The translations under genes were made by a program, and so were the position numbers. A DNA stretch of 64,000 nucleotides, taken from positions 248,001-312,000 of the forward strand of contig JARVKI010000042.1 of NCBI GenBank assembly GCA_036674765.1, written 5' to 3'. The DNA comes from Seiridium cupressi. Its lineage: Eukaryota; Ascomycota; Sordariomycetes; Amphisphaeriales; Sporocadaceae. A model generated the notes under the pieces. The model made no database searches. It was not told the DNA's origin and was given only the letters and a program-made list of their open reading frames with translations. Below, piece by piece: positions 1 to 11,600 of the stretch (the stretch's first letter is position 1; each line of letters starts with the position of its first letter).

Positions 1-1657
1 CCCCACAAGGTGTGTAAATTACAAAAGCTGGAGAGCTGGAATTCAGCTCCAAGCTCTCATCTAAATACTCTAGGCTGACAGCTGGCGCTAGCGCCAGTCC
101 TTAACAAGATCGTAGTTGATGCATTAGCACTAAGGTGTCAGTGAGCACTATAATCCACGGTGTGTATATTTCGAATCGAAATGGCTTAAATAACGGGTGA
201 CTGGTAGGACAACAAATAAGTATACAGTCTATATGCACTACATTCCAATGGGTGTCGACGAGGTGGAATTGATAACACTAATGTCGCTTCGATGGAGCTT
301 AGATAAGCATATGATGGTTTATAGAGTTGAGTGAGTAAAAAGTCCAAGGAGGCAACATCGAGCAAATAGTCCTTGCAAGTTTTCGCTCAGCTTAAGCACA
401 TAAGAAACGTGGGCCCTTAAACACAAGGCATCTCTACCTCAATCGTCACGCCTTGGCATGCACGCTACTGATCAATGTCCTGCTCTCATAATCCGTTAAT
501 AGTCATGCATATTATATATCTAGTTCCGGTTGATAAAACATGATAATAATCTAGTTCTAACCTATCTTGTTGCATCCTGCGCTACGGGATACACAAGGCT
601 ACAATATGAATATCAGCCTTAAAACTATAGGGGGCCGGTTTAGGTAGAACAGGAGATTTCAAATTGTTAATGGTGACAACAGTCCCAAAAATATAAAACA
701 ACGAGCAAATATATTCCCGTAAAGTATTGTTGACCTCATGTTTCAATGCCCGGTGAAGTTCGTGTCATTTTTGGACAACAGATCCAGTTACGGCCTTCTG
801 AACTATGTTAGCCCCAATGGGCGTGCCGGGATTGTCCGGTGCCCGAGTAACATTTGAGCGAGTCCGAGGACCCACATTATTGTTCTCCATACCACGTGGA
901 TACATCAAGTTAAAATTAGATCTGTATTGCCTTGAATTCATATCGATCCATCTACGGCTCCGCCTGCTAATATTACCGGACTGATGTGACAGTAGGGGAG
1001 TGGGAAGCTCACGAGCCCATGCTAATAATTCGGAATGAGAGATAAGCCACTTAATGTAGAGAGATAGAGCTACAGCGTGCAACAGCCTCAAGCACACGGA
1101 TTGTGAATTCTTAATTTCCTCTTTTTTTTTTTCCCACAACATGAAGACATCTAACATATAACATCAAAAGCAATTTATATTTTCAGAAATGGACTCCATG
1201 TCACGTATGTTGGTTCTAATGCCAAACCCATGGTTCTCGTTTGGATGCGGACCGTCCCAGATAACGAACCGGGTGTACCCGGAAAAGCCGCCATCTGGCG
1301 TTATGCTTGTGCGTAAGCGCTAAGCCCTGCCGAAACATCCCTATGGATTAGTGTGGATGCACCCCGGAGCTGGCAATTTTCAGTTATGGCTTAACTCAGA
1401 GGCACAAACCTTGTAGTTTCCATGATCTAACGAACTTGCTCCATGATCAGTGAACCGTGCTTTCGTGATAAACTAGACTAGAGTGACGTAGGATTGACTG
1501 TCCTGTGGGCAGTAAGCAGTGGACCTAACGGCACAACCACAGACCGGACACGGACAATGGGTTCTTCTTAAATTGAGGCTGCCCTGCCGCAATCTTTTCC
1601 TAGAGATAATTACATATACTTCAATATTTCTACATTCAATTGGAACGTCTAATCGTC
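1..1657. other. Gene-free left flank
   Basis: No convincing coding region is seen on either strand. An open frame on the minus strand near 765-1157 has low-complexity composition and no recognisable domain. A perfect 16-bp palindrome lies at 82-97. The last few hundred bases before 1658 must hold the promoter of the reductase gene, but no clear TATA element was picked out. A CCGGTGCC motif at 836-843 resembles one arm of the inverted repeat found at 7908-7945. Confidence 0.5.
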
Positions 1658-2731
1658 ATGGCATTACCGACGACTAAAGCAATGCGGGCATGGCTGTACT
1701 CCAGCGCCTCTGGTGGTCTGCACAAGAACCTGTCCTTTTCCTCCACAGCAGCTCATCCTCGGCCAACGTCGCCACCGAAATTAGCTAAAGATGAATTGCT
1801 GGTCCGAGTGCGCGCTGCCGGCCTCAATCCCATCGACTACAAGTTGGCCGAGCTTCCCTATGGTATGTCGCGCGCCATAATTTCCACACCCGCAAGCCCC
1901 GCAATGGACTTTGCTGGGTCGGTCATAGCCCACGGCCCTGGGACAGAATTCTCTGTCAAGGTGGGCGATTCCGTCTTTGGGCGGCTAGATCCAGGTCAAT
2001 TTGGGTCCCTAAGCGAGTACATCGTCGCAAAATCTTCCGGCTGCGCAAGTCTACCGAGCAATGTCAGCTTTGAGCATGCAAGCGGCGTGGGATCGGCTGG
2101 CCAGGTGGCATATAGATGCGTTGTGCCCTACGCCCCCGCCTCAGAAGAGCACTCGGCGGCCAACAAAGAATTTCGCATCTTCATCAACGGTGGTAGCGGC
2201 GGCACGGGCACATTCGGAATCCAGATTGCCAAGCTCTTGGGATGTCATGTGACCACCTCCTGCTCAACCGGTAACGTGGAACTATGCAGAAGCCTGGGGG
2301 CCGATATGGTGCTCGACTACACGGAGGGTGGGCTAGTCGACAAGCTTAAGGCTAAAGGCCAAGCTTTCGACCTCGTCATCGACTTTGTTGGTTCGCCTCG
2401 AGATTTGTACAAGGCTGCCGACGGGTTCCTGGTGCCAACCGGCAAGTTTGTGCAAGTTGGTTCAGATTTGTCAATGAGCAGCATGGGGGATCTGACGTCT
2501 CGCATGATGCTTCCATCCTTCTTGGGAGGAGGCTCGAGGAAGTTCGTGCTGGAAGCTGTCAAGAACAAGCATCAGGATCTCGCTCGTCTCGGGGAGTGGG
2601 TAGGAAGTGGCAAGATTAAAGTCGTAACGGACGAAGTCTTTGAGTTTAACGATGCACCCAAGGCTTATGAGAAATTAAGGGTAGGGCACGCGAGGGGCAA
2701 GATTATTGTGAAGGGTGCACCTGAGACATAG
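1658..2731 (+). CDS. MDR-family NAD(P)H-dependent reductase (quinone oxidoreductase-like)
   Basis: A single-exon gene of 357 codons. The ATG at 1658 is chosen because the open frame upstream has only a TTG. The N-terminal GroES-like half shows VRVRAAGLNPIDYKL and PAMDFAGSV, and the nucleotide-binding half shows the glycine-rich motif NGGSGGTGTFGIQIAK around residue 180, followed by LGADMVLDY. These are hallmarks of medium-chain dehydrogenases of the zinc-free quinone oxidoreductase type, which transfer hydride from NADPH to activated double bonds or quinones. No cysteine cluster for structural zinc is visible. Members of this family act as tailoring or trans-enoyl reductases in fungal polyketide clusters, and a PKS-type acyltransferase lies 1.9 kb downstream. 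A cluster role is therefore possible but unproven, and a general detoxification enzyme is the alternative. Confidence 0.85.
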   Translation: MALPTTKAMRAWLYSSASGGLHKNLSFSSTAAHPRPTSPPKLAKDELLVRVRAAGLNPIDYKLAELPYGMSRAIISTPASPAMDFAGSVIAHGPGTEFSVKVGDSVFGRLDPGQFGSLSEYIVAKSSGCASLPSNVSFEHASGVGSAGQVAYRCVVPYAPASEEHSAANKEFRIFINGGSGGTGTFGIQIAKLLGCHVTTSCSTGNVELCRSLGADMVLDYTEGGLVDKLKAKGQAFDLVIDFVGSPRDLYKAADGFLVPTGKFVQVGSDLSMSSMGDLTSRMMLPSFLGGGSRKFVLEAVKNKHQDLARLGEWVGSGKIKVVTDEVFEFNDAPKAYEKLRVGHARGKIIVKGAPET

Positions 2732-3004
2732 ATCTCCAAGAAAAGCATCATCATTGGTCACTTCCAGAGGGGAGGGCGGACCATTCGCTTGAGTTGTAAT
2801 ATTTCACAACTGGGAATTAAGGCGCAAACTAGCTTGTGATATCGGGGCACTGGTGTTTATTAGACATTAAATGTATGAATATATCACCTCCATAGCGCAT
2901 CCCAATTGGAGCATCCATAACCTATAGACGAATCATCGGCCCGTTTGATAGGCGCAATGCTATATGACAGCCAAAGTTTCATGACACTCGCCGCCCGGCT
3001 TTAG

Positions 3005-3475
3005 CACCGGTCCCGTGGCCGACGGTTCTTTCATCCGCGAGGGGACTTCCCCACTGGTACTTCCAGATACTCCAACGCCAACGGTGATAGCTCGCTTTGG
3101 GTTGACATAGGCACCTCAAATGGCGAGTTGATTCAGTCCATTGCCGACAATTGGCAATCAAGCAGATGTGAGGTCTTTGTCTACACTCGTTTGAGCACTG
3201 GTCATATGTGGATCACTAGTCCCCCCCTCACTTCAGTTGAGACTGACACTGCAACTGTCACAGCCTCTTCACAACTACCCGCTCAAGGACCTTCCGCTAC
3301 CGCTGAGCCCAGCGACCAGGTCACCATGCATTGTAAGACGCGATGTCATCTGTATCCAAAGATCGTTCCAATAAAAATCTCTAGACAAGTACGACGTTTC
3401 CACCTGAACCTACACGCAGACGGTTCTCCTCAGAGTTGGGACCCAGGATATATAATGAAAATCGTAGCAAAATAG
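3005..3475 (+). pseudogene. Protein-like open stretch, possible relic of a secreted protein
   Basis: An open frame of about 156 codons without any usable ATG near its start. Its middle reads like real protein (RYSNANGDSSLWVDIGTSNG, then SIADNWQSSRCEVFVY) and is followed by a Ser/Thr/Pro/Ala-rich segment typical of secreted fungal linkers. No family was recognised. It could be an internal exon of an unrecognised gene, a decayed gene or chance. Confidence 0.2.
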
Positions 3476-3998
3476 CATAACCATTGAGGCTGAATAAGCA
3501 ACTCAACCTCAGGAAAGAGTGGGCGGCTTTCCATATGATCTGATGATATGACTTTCAGTATAACACTTGTGAATAACCACTTCCAATACGTTCTTACAAA
3601 CATGCCATAGGTGTTAATATCACGATTGATATAACACACTTCATGACTAGCTAGAAACGATAAAGGGGGAACCGGCCCATACATATACCATCCCGATAGG
3701 AAATTTCGGGAAATAGCATTAAACTGCTAAATACTGAGTAGAACATCACGTATTTGACCGAAGTGTTGGCATATCTTTGCAAGGATATTTCGGTCCCTCC
3801 TTATTCCTGGTAGACTAATTAACTAGAGCTTAAGGTCGATCCCTTAAGGATATCATTCTTGTCATTAAGAAGTCTTCAACTCGCCTCGCAGATTCATCAG
3901 TAAAAGTGTAGTCTTCATATCGATGATTATTGGAAAGCTGAATTGCAAGCTGCCTTTATCTAGCTGGCTGACTACATAGTCGTGCGAGCTACACTTGC

Positions 3999-4385
3999 TT
4001 GGAGATAATACTCACTTATGTCGCCCAGCTGCTGGCGGCCGCCACGTCGGCCCACACTTTTGACATGATCGTAAGCGGTTCACCCATCGGCGACATCTAT
4101 CTCCGTTTCCAAGCTGACGCAATTAGCGTCGCGGAATCTACATGTCCAGAAAAGGCACCGAATTTTCCTAAGTGTGCCTCATTTCCAGATTTCCAATTTC
4201 CACGGGGACTGTTATCAAAGGCTCAGTATGGTTGCCTTTCCAATATGGTACCTAATCAACGGTCAATCCTAGGCATACCGATGGACACTGGAAATAGAGT
4301 GCCCCCATATATAGCATTGGAAGGGGCAGCAACAACCCAGGTCAAGTCTCGGATTTCTCTTCCCACATTAGGAATGGATCAATAG
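3999..4385 (+). pseudogene. Possible relic of a small secreted protein lacking its start codon
   Basis: The frame begins with TTG, not ATG, followed by a hydrophobic signal-peptide-like stretch (IILTYVAQLLAAATSAHTFD) and a body with several cysteines. No in-frame ATG precedes the hydrophobic segment. This fits a gene whose start codon was lost, but chance is not excluded. No family is recognised. Confidence 0.2.
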
Positions 4386-4471
4386 CCGAAAGGATTAAGG
4401 GATCAGCTTACGATGCCAGGCTTACTCAAAACTCCCTGGGTAATGTCGTATTCCATCACGCTGACAAAAGC

Positions 4472-4480
4472 TATATAAAG
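4472..4480 (+). promoter_or_regulatory. TATA-like element upstream of the acyltransferase gene
   Basis: TATATAAAG lies 181 bp before the ATG at 4661, at a usual fungal TATA-to-start distance when the 5' UTR is about 100-150 nt. Its presence suggests that the acyltransferase gene has a promoter of its own and is not merely an interior piece of a lost PKS. The evidence is sequence match only. Confidence 0.35.
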
Positions 4481-4660
4481 TGGCGTGCTACTGCTCGGCT
4501 TTCCTTATTGTGGCAGTATATTCCTCATTAATGCAGCACTAGAAGATAAAAACCATTTCCTCGGAAATCTCACAACCAAACTTTGTCAATTTCTTGATAT
4601 GTTAGTCTCTCCGGGAGTGTGTCGCCAATGAGTATACCAAATCTTTAAAGCCCTTACATC

Positions 4661-6052
4661 ATGGCTAGTACACACCCTTCCCTGCTTGTCTTTTCAGCGA
4701 ATGATGAGGAGTCTTTGGGAAATGCGATCAAAGATGTGGAAGAGTTTTACATTCGGGAACAACCATCGTTGGATGATCTCGCACACACTCTCGGTTCGAG
4801 GGGACAGCATCTGCCACACAGGGCTTTTGCAATTGCTGAGAGCGCTGCGCCATTCGATGTTACCAGGATAAAAACAACAGCAGCGACTAGAGCTGCGGCT
4901 CCGGTCTTCCTGTTTTCTGGGCAAGGCGCTCAGTGGCCGGGGATGGGGAAAGAATTAATGGCAGCTTATGATTCCTATCTTCAGGACATCCGTGCGATGG
5001 ACTCTCACCTAGCCAGCTTGGAGCAACCCCCAGCATTCAGTATAGAGAGTGAGTCTATGGCCACCATGATCTGCTCGGGGTGAGGCCTGACTTCTTCTAG
5101 ACGAACTACAGAAGCCGGCATCGACCAACCTCTTGGACAAGGCTCAATACTCGGATCCTACTTCTATTGCCCTCCAGGTTGCGCTCGTTAATCTGTTACG
5201 ATCGTGGGGCATTGAGCCCTCGGCAGTCATCGGGCACTCTAGTGGTGACCAGGCCGCAGCATATGCTGCTGGCATTTTGACCATGGAAGAAGCCATCACG
5301 ATCTCGCACTACCGTGGACTAGCACTGCAATCGCGGGCTTGTCGAGGTGGTATGGCTGCTATAGGTCTAGGCGCCAGTGAGCTAGTTCCACATCTCCCGC
5401 CGACTATATCGATTGGCTGTGTCAATAGTGGAAGAAGCGTTACCATTTCCGGTGACAAATCAGCCCTCGAATCTTTTATCAGAGACCTCAAGAAAATCAA
5501 ACCTGACGTCTTTGCACGAACAGTGCCAGTAGAAATGGCCTATCACTCACGTAGCTCATCCTTTCAATTTCTGTTATTCGTTCTCAAGGCTAATATCTCA
5601 TCAAAGCTCATACGCAAGCCGCTGGGGAGGTTTTCCAACAACTGCTAGAAGGCTGCATCACACCAAAGGAACCAAGTATTCCCTACTATTCCACCGTCAA
5701 GGACAAGTTTATGACGGAAGGGAAAGAACTTGGACCGTCATACTGGGTCGACAATTTGGTATCTCCCGTTCTGTTCTACTCCGGTGTCAAAGCTATCCTC
5801 GATTGTCAAGATCTAGCTGGAAACCCCCACCTCGAAATCGGACCGTGTTCGGCCTTATCTGCCTCATTGAAGCATATATACAAGGAAGTTGGCATCAAGC
5901 CTCAGTATTTATCTGTGCTGATTCGGGACATGGACGCTCGCAGAAGTATTTTCAAGGCCGTAGGACAGTTGTTTTCTGCCGGAGCGGACGTTGATTTCCA
6001 TGCCATGAATCCTAAGGGCACCACTCTGATGTCCGTGCCGGGGTATGGCTGA
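4661..6052 (+). CDS. Stand-alone polyketide-synthase-type acyltransferase (AT) domain protein
   Basis: Three exons, 4661-5048, 5101-5550 and 5607-6052, with introns of 52 nt (GTGAGT..CTAG) and 56 nt (GTAGCT..AAAG), join in frame to 427 codons. The product is one complete AT domain of highly reducing PKS type: it begins at the usual KS-AT linker (LLVFSANDEESL), then FLFSGQGAQWPGMGKEL, the nucleophile motif GHSSGD with Ser176, the AYHS motif with His278, and ends at the conserved post-AT linker (SVPGYG) with TGA where the family usually has Trp. No KS, DH, MT, ER, KR or ACP coding sequence is seen on either side. AT domains load malonyl or related acyl units from CoA onto carrier proteins. The gene is either a trans-acting AT or a remnant of a deleted PKS; intact catalytic residues and clean splicing favour the first, and its abrupt end at a one-base change to TGA favours the second. 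Confidence 0.8.
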
Positions 6053-6555
6053 GATACTGGGTGAAGTCGATGGCCTGCGACCTCTGGTACCATCCAGGTG
6101 ATTGCCTCAAGAAGCCTTCGCTGAAGCGCGATGTTTTTCATCGCCGTCTACATATAGAAAGATGTCATAGACCGTTAAGATATTCTTAATAATATTCTCA
6201 CAGCTTGAATAGTTGGATATAAGGTATTTTTGCAACTAGTGGGAGTTCCTTTCCTGAGGAAGAAAGAGGAAGAAATCTTGGAAGAGTTGGTGTTCAATGA
6301 TATGTATATACAATGCTTTTCTCAGCTTTTGGTTTCCAAGCTATCCCTTTCAACATGCCTTAGGAGCGGCATATTTGAATTCGAAGCACTTCCTCCGGTA
6401 TGAAATTGGTGCACGGCCCCCAGCATGATCCTTTGTCAATAGAAGTGTCAAGTTTGACAGATTCCGCGTCAATCCGTGTGTGTATACGGTGTGTCCGCAC
6501 TCAGTAAACCCTGGAAGTCCAGAAGAATAATTGCACTATCGAGTCTCAGTTCCCT
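6053..6555. other. Convergent intergenic region
   Basis: About 500 bp between the 3' ends of the acyltransferase gene and the regulator gene. Just past the TGA, another frame (about 6056-6180) could be read as degraded PKS linker, but it is too short to decide. Nothing else is supported. Confidence 0.4.
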
Positions 6556-7777
6556 TCACCAGTCCCATGATATCATACTCAAGTGTGGTTCATTGAAATA
6601 ATTCATGATGGATCCAAAGATGTTTGAGAAGTTGTCGATCACCACTTGTAGATAAATATGGTTTACCTGGGTCAGGCGGCCACGCTCGTGTTGGAACATG
6701 GAGACATTTTGTCCTAGCGCGTGGAGGGATTCCAGTAAGAGCTTGGCTTGTTTTATGAGATCCACAATGAGGATACGCCTTAACTCGGTTTTATTAACCA
6801 CGGGGACTTCGTAGTTCCCGATGGTCACTTTAATACCACCGAATAGATCGACCTCCGTGATATGCTCCCAGCAAGTATTTGTTTGTTGAAAGACCGCCAA
6901 GATAGATATTAGATCTGCACAGCTGACCTCGCAGCTAGCGCAGTCTAGTATATTGCGGGCACTTCTGATTATATCTCCTGTGATCTTGAATGCCTCGTCA
7001 AGCCGTTTCTCCCTGATCGCGCGGTGAATTTTGGGCGAGAGCAGTGCCAGATGTGCTCGACACAAACAATCATCTAACGATATGTTGTCTGATTGTTGAA
7101 GAGTGGATGCAATGTAAACAGAAGAAGGAGAACTTGTGTTGAGTGGATCGGAGTGGTACTGCGGAGTTGCCTGTGTGGAAGGAGGTGTGTCTAACCGGTT
7201 TTGCATGAAGCTCATATCCGCTGGACCGGAATGAATCGTAGAGCTAAAAACCTGCCACTTGTTATGTAATTACTCATGAGCTCGTTTGAATAAGCCTGTG
7301 AATCTTTCGGAGTCTTACATCTTGGTTCGTCTGTGGAGTCATCACATCATCATGCTCGGCACACGGCTCCGGCAACTTGTCCACCCAGCGTGACCCTGTC
7401 GCGAGTGTTCGACCATATGTATCGTTGCCTGTATGAATTCGATCTGTGGTATTACCTCTTGAGTTCATTGCTACCTTATCATTCTGCAAGAGCCTATTCG
7501 AAGGCTCCTAATTTGTCTGATGAGACTTTTCCAGCCCCCCAGGAATGTTCACGGTTGCGACGTACTCGCAAGCTATACCACGGCTGGTGCAACGTTCGCA
7601 GTCTCGTTGCCCATTGCACTTTATCCTAGCCATGCGACATGCCACGCATGCTGTTTTTGGTCGACGTGCTCCTCGTTTCACGCCTCTTATGCCCGAACAA
7701 CGCCAATTGCGGATAAAGTCTCGAGGAATTGTTTCCTTGCGGGAAACTATCGTTGGAGCATTCGGAGACAGAGACAT
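6556..7777 (-). CDS. Zn(II)2Cys6 transcription factor, AflR-like pathway regulator
   Basis: Three exons on the minus strand, 7777-7553, 7483-7319 and 7251-6556, with introns of 69 nt (7552-7484) and 67 nt (7318-7252), give 361 codons; the first intron is the less certain. The N-terminal region carries a complete binuclear zinc cluster, ACVACRMARIKC followed by CERCTSRGIAC (roughly residues 42-70), preceded by basic residues. The C-terminal exon is a helical domain with CLCRAHLALL and SCADLISILAVFQQT, resembling the C-terminal domain of AflR-type aflatoxin regulators. Such proteins bind CGG or TCG-type half sites and switch on neighbouring biosynthetic genes. It is divergent from the NRPS at 8658, and the shared intergenic region holds a CGG-containing inverted repeat. 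It most likely regulates this locus. Confidence 0.85.
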
Positions 7778-8657
7778 TTGAGATTGGGCGTTGTTTCAAG
7801 AAAGCACATTTGATGCTATGCAGAAACGTCTTTGAGACCTGCTAGGGCTGCCTCGAAAAATTCAAACACATAAAGTTCGCTGCCAGGGGCGTCCATGTTG
7901 GGTGTGACGGCACCGAGCGAAGGATTCGTTCGTTTCCCGGTGCCGGACTCTGCACGTCATATGCTGTAAGCAGAATGCCATGCAACACGCAGAATCCATA
8001 CTCGGCGCCTCCAGATTTTATGCAATTTCCAGGGATCCGCCACGAAATTATTAACCCGAGCTGCGGTCAGCATTTCCATACAGTCAGCATTCAAGATCAC
8101 ACCTCGGCAGCGACGCCCGAAGCCCGACTCTAACACGAATTGGTCACCGAGACGGGTATGATGCTTGAGCCCCATCTGATGGTGCAATTCTTATTATTTA
8201 CAAATGTCCAATGGTTGAGTCGGATGCAGACATGACCTTATTAACAATCTTGGCTTCGGAAATTGGCAAATCAGGTACTGGCGTCTGCGTATCGAAACAG
8301 TGGGAGTTGGCTAAGATCCGCTATACGTTGAGCGCATCACGAAACTGCAGGGTGGATAAAAAAAAACCATCGGGAATAGTGCTCGGAAAATTCCGCCGAC
8401 CAGAAGATTCTATCGCAGCTCATAAGCCCGATTCGATGCAGGGTCTAATTACTCTTTTTTCTTTTTTAACAAGTGGGCTATATTCTGTTCCAGCTCTCAT
8501 GCAAAGCTTTGTATCAGAGGACGCTATCTCAGTACCACTACACTACACCATACGCTCCAGACCAACATAGACGATATCGGCCTCGCTGTTTTGCGTGTTT
8601 CACACCTACTCTCACTATTCGTTGCCTCGTGGTTTCAGTTGCTTTCCTCTCGGGATC
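7778..8657. promoter_or_regulatory. Divergent promoter region of regulator and NRPS
   Basis: This 880-bp region separates the start codons of the Zn2Cys6 regulator (minus) and the NRPS (plus). No gene is supported inside it. The only striking structure is the inverted repeat at 7908-7945, listed separately. Co-regulation of the two genes from this region is inferred from the layout. Confidence 0.5.
7908..7945. promoter_or_regulatory. Inverted repeat with CGG half sites, candidate regulator-binding site
   Basis: The arms CGGCACCG (7908-7915) and CGGTGCCG (7938-7945) are perfect reverse complements separated by 22 bp. Each arm carries a CGG/CCG triplet of the kind bound by Zn2Cys6 dimers. It sits 131 bp upstream of the regulator ATG and about 710 bp upstream of the NRPS ATG. 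The spacing is longer than in classic Gal4-type sites (11 bp), so binding by this regulator is a hypothesis. Confidence 0.4.
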
Positions 8658-11600
8658 ATGAATGGGGACAACGGCCAACACTGGCTCTTCACTGAGAATT
8701 CAATCAGAGAAAAACTGCGCGAAATATGGGGCGAAGTACTAGAGGAAGAACCCTCCATATTCTCTGACAAAGATGCTTTCTTCGAAGTTGGAGGCGACTC
8801 CATGTTGGCCCATGAGGTGGCGGTGGCAGCGGAGAAATGTGGCATTTTCCTTGATATGCCTGAAATTTTCATGAGTACCTCGTTGAAAGATATGGCAGAT
8901 GCAGCTCGTCCACTAGATGCTAAGAAAGTTGAGATGAACGGCACACGCCATCACACAGATTCCCCAATATCAGGGATAGTGAAAAACAAGGCCTCTCTAC
9001 AGGCCAAGATGGAATCGATTGCGAGGTTATGCAATGTCAATCCAGGGGCAGTAGAGAGCGTATATCCGTGCAGCCCAATGCAAGAATCTCTTATGGTGGG
9101 CTTTGACGGAACCAAGAACGTGTACGTCATGCAGTACGTGTTCAAATTGGTTGATGATATCTCTCTCGACCGTTTTCGACGAGCTTGGGAAGATACTCTT
9201 GATTCGACCCCCGTTTTGCGCACAAGGATCTGCCAGCTGGAAGGGATGGCTGGTTATGCGCAAGCTGTCATAAATGAGAAACCACAGTTGGCAACTGTTC
9301 GGTCTGATCTATCTCATTTCCTTGAAAGCGATGCAAAATGCTACATGGAATCAACCCACCCTTTCTTTCGGCATACGATTGTCGCCGAAGAAGACGACAA
9401 CTCCATCATGACAAGATACTTTGTCTGGACTGTACACCACGCGTTATGTGATGCAGTATCACTGGAAGAGATACTATGGGACACTTCTAAGCGTTTCCTT
9501 GATGAAGTTCCCCCACAACGACAATCCTTCGAATCATTCATTGAATCTCAGTTCACATCACGAGGCTCAGAAGAGAAGCGTGAGCATGAGTTTTGGCGAA
9601 AGACCTTGGCCAACACCAGCCCCGCTCCCTATCCTTCGCCTCCACAGATCCAGGAATTTGAGCCCGACCCAGCCTATACACTAGAGGGACAGCTCACACT
9701 GAAGCAAATGCCGCCGTTCGGGGTGACGAAAGCACTTTTGCTTCGAGCAGCGTGGGCGATATTGGCTTCGCATTATACAGGAACTGAATACGTAGCCTTT
9801 GGGACTATCAACAACGGACGAAGTTCAAAAGCGCCCAGCGTGTCACACACAACCGGGCCAACAATCAACCTGGTCCCTACCGCCTTGCATGTTGATCCAG
9901 AGCAGTCAATCGCCTCATTTCTCACACAGGTCAAGACCCAAGCAGGTGAAATGATACCCTTTGAACACGCAGGCATTTCAAAAATCCGGAGGTACCTTCT
10001 CGGCGGAGATATCTCAGCTGTGAACTTCCAGACTTTATTTGTGGTCCAGTCCGCCACGCTCTTTGAGGCCACAGCCCCCGCACTGCGGACACTTGGCATG
10101 GAGTTCGTGCAAAACATAGGAAAGCGAGAGCTACACCCGTTTCCCTTGGTTCTCACCTTTATACCTACTGGCGATACTTCTATCAAGTTTAACATTCAGT
10201 ATGATGATAGAGTAATATCATCCAAAGAGGCATCCAACCTCGTTCATCATTTCCAGAAGGTTTTGACGCAATTAAGCCAGGCAACGAAAGAAACGCGACT
10301 GAAATCTATATCGCCATTCAACGATCACGATTTATGGCAGATATATCAGTGGAATGATTTCACACCTTCCGCTGAGCATACGTGCATCCATGATCTTTTC
10401 CAGGACCAAGTATCCACAAATCCGAGCGCCGTCGCCGTTTGTTCTTCTGAACAATCCCTAACTTATCACGACGTCGGCCAATACTCTTCCCTGTTTGCTT
10501 CGAATCTGGTTGACCTCGGTGCCTGCCGCGGGGATTTTATTGGCGTATGTTCCGAGAAAAACATTTGGACCGTCGTTGCGATCCTGGCAGTTTTCAAGGC
10601 AGGTGGCGTGTATGTACCCATTGACCCCACGCAGCCGAGAGGAAGAATCCTGGAGATTGTGGAAATGGCCCATATCACCACGGTCATGGCATCTAATCAT
10701 GGCGCAACAATAATGGATGGATTTTCTGTCCAGATTATTTCGATTAACGGTCCGCCATCTCCATCTTGGGCGGTTCAGTCATTACCAAGGTCGACGCCGT
10801 CTGACACGGCTTACCTTCTATTTACTTCTGGGACCACTGGGAAACCGAAGGGAATACTCATGTCCCATTCAGCCATATGCACCTCGATCATCAACCATGG
10901 GCCTGCGTTCGGTGCTGGACCACATTGGCGAACGCTTCAGTTCGCCGCACACATGTTTGACCTTTCGATAGGCGAGTTTTTCACCACACTAGCATTCGGT
11001 GGCTGCATCTGTATTCCATCAGAGTATGATAGACTCAACAATCTTGCTGGAGCCATTAACGCTTTGAAAGCAAATACCTTGCTCGTTGTGCCCACGGTCG
11101 CTAATCTGCTTTCTCCAGCGGATGTACCCAAATTAAGGACCATTGTCCTTGCGGGAGAGCCTATTACCAAGGGGACTATTATGAAATGGGCTGAACACGT
11201 CAATCTGGTAGCGGGTTATGGACCGTCAGAAACTGCTGTATGGTGCTCCGGGAACTTGGGTGTCACTTCAGATTCCCACCCAGCGAATATCGGTCGAAGC
11301 ATCGGAGCTTCAATGTGGATTGTCCATCCCGAAGACTATCACCAATTATCCGCCATTGGATGTGTGGGAGAAATTGTCATCTCTGGTGCCCTGCTGGGAG
11401 AGGGCTATTTGGGGGACCAAATTACGACTAACGCAGCATTTGTGCCAGCACCGGAGTGGCTGACAAAAGTCGACCCCACAGTGAAGACGGTTTACAAGTC
11501 TGGAGATCTTGCAAAATACAATTCTGATGGCACGTTCCACATTATAGGCCGAACTGATACTCAAGTCAAACTCCGAGGGTTTCGCATCGAACTAGGAGAA

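Larger units (their letters stand above)
2732..4660. other. Intergenic stretch with two possible decayed coding fragments
   Basis: About 1.9 kb between the reductase and the acyltransferase gene. It contains the two weak protein-like open stretches listed separately at 3005-3475 and 3999-4385, and a TATA-like element at 4472. Nothing else could be supported. Confidence 0.5.

Noticed and set aside
765..1157. Minus-strand open frame of 130 codons
   Set aside because: It runs through a poly-T tract (Lys run), has no domain or signal peptide and lies in a gene-free flank.
1658..2731. MDR reductase as a LovC-type trans-enoyl reductase
   Set aside because: Its motifs are those of general quinone-oxidoreductase-like proteins and nothing specific to LovC-type enzymes was seen, so only the family name is given.
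8211..8570. Plus-strand open frame upstream of the NRPS
   Set aside because: It has no domain, includes a poly-A run coding Lys-Lys-Lys, and sits in the divergent promoter region.
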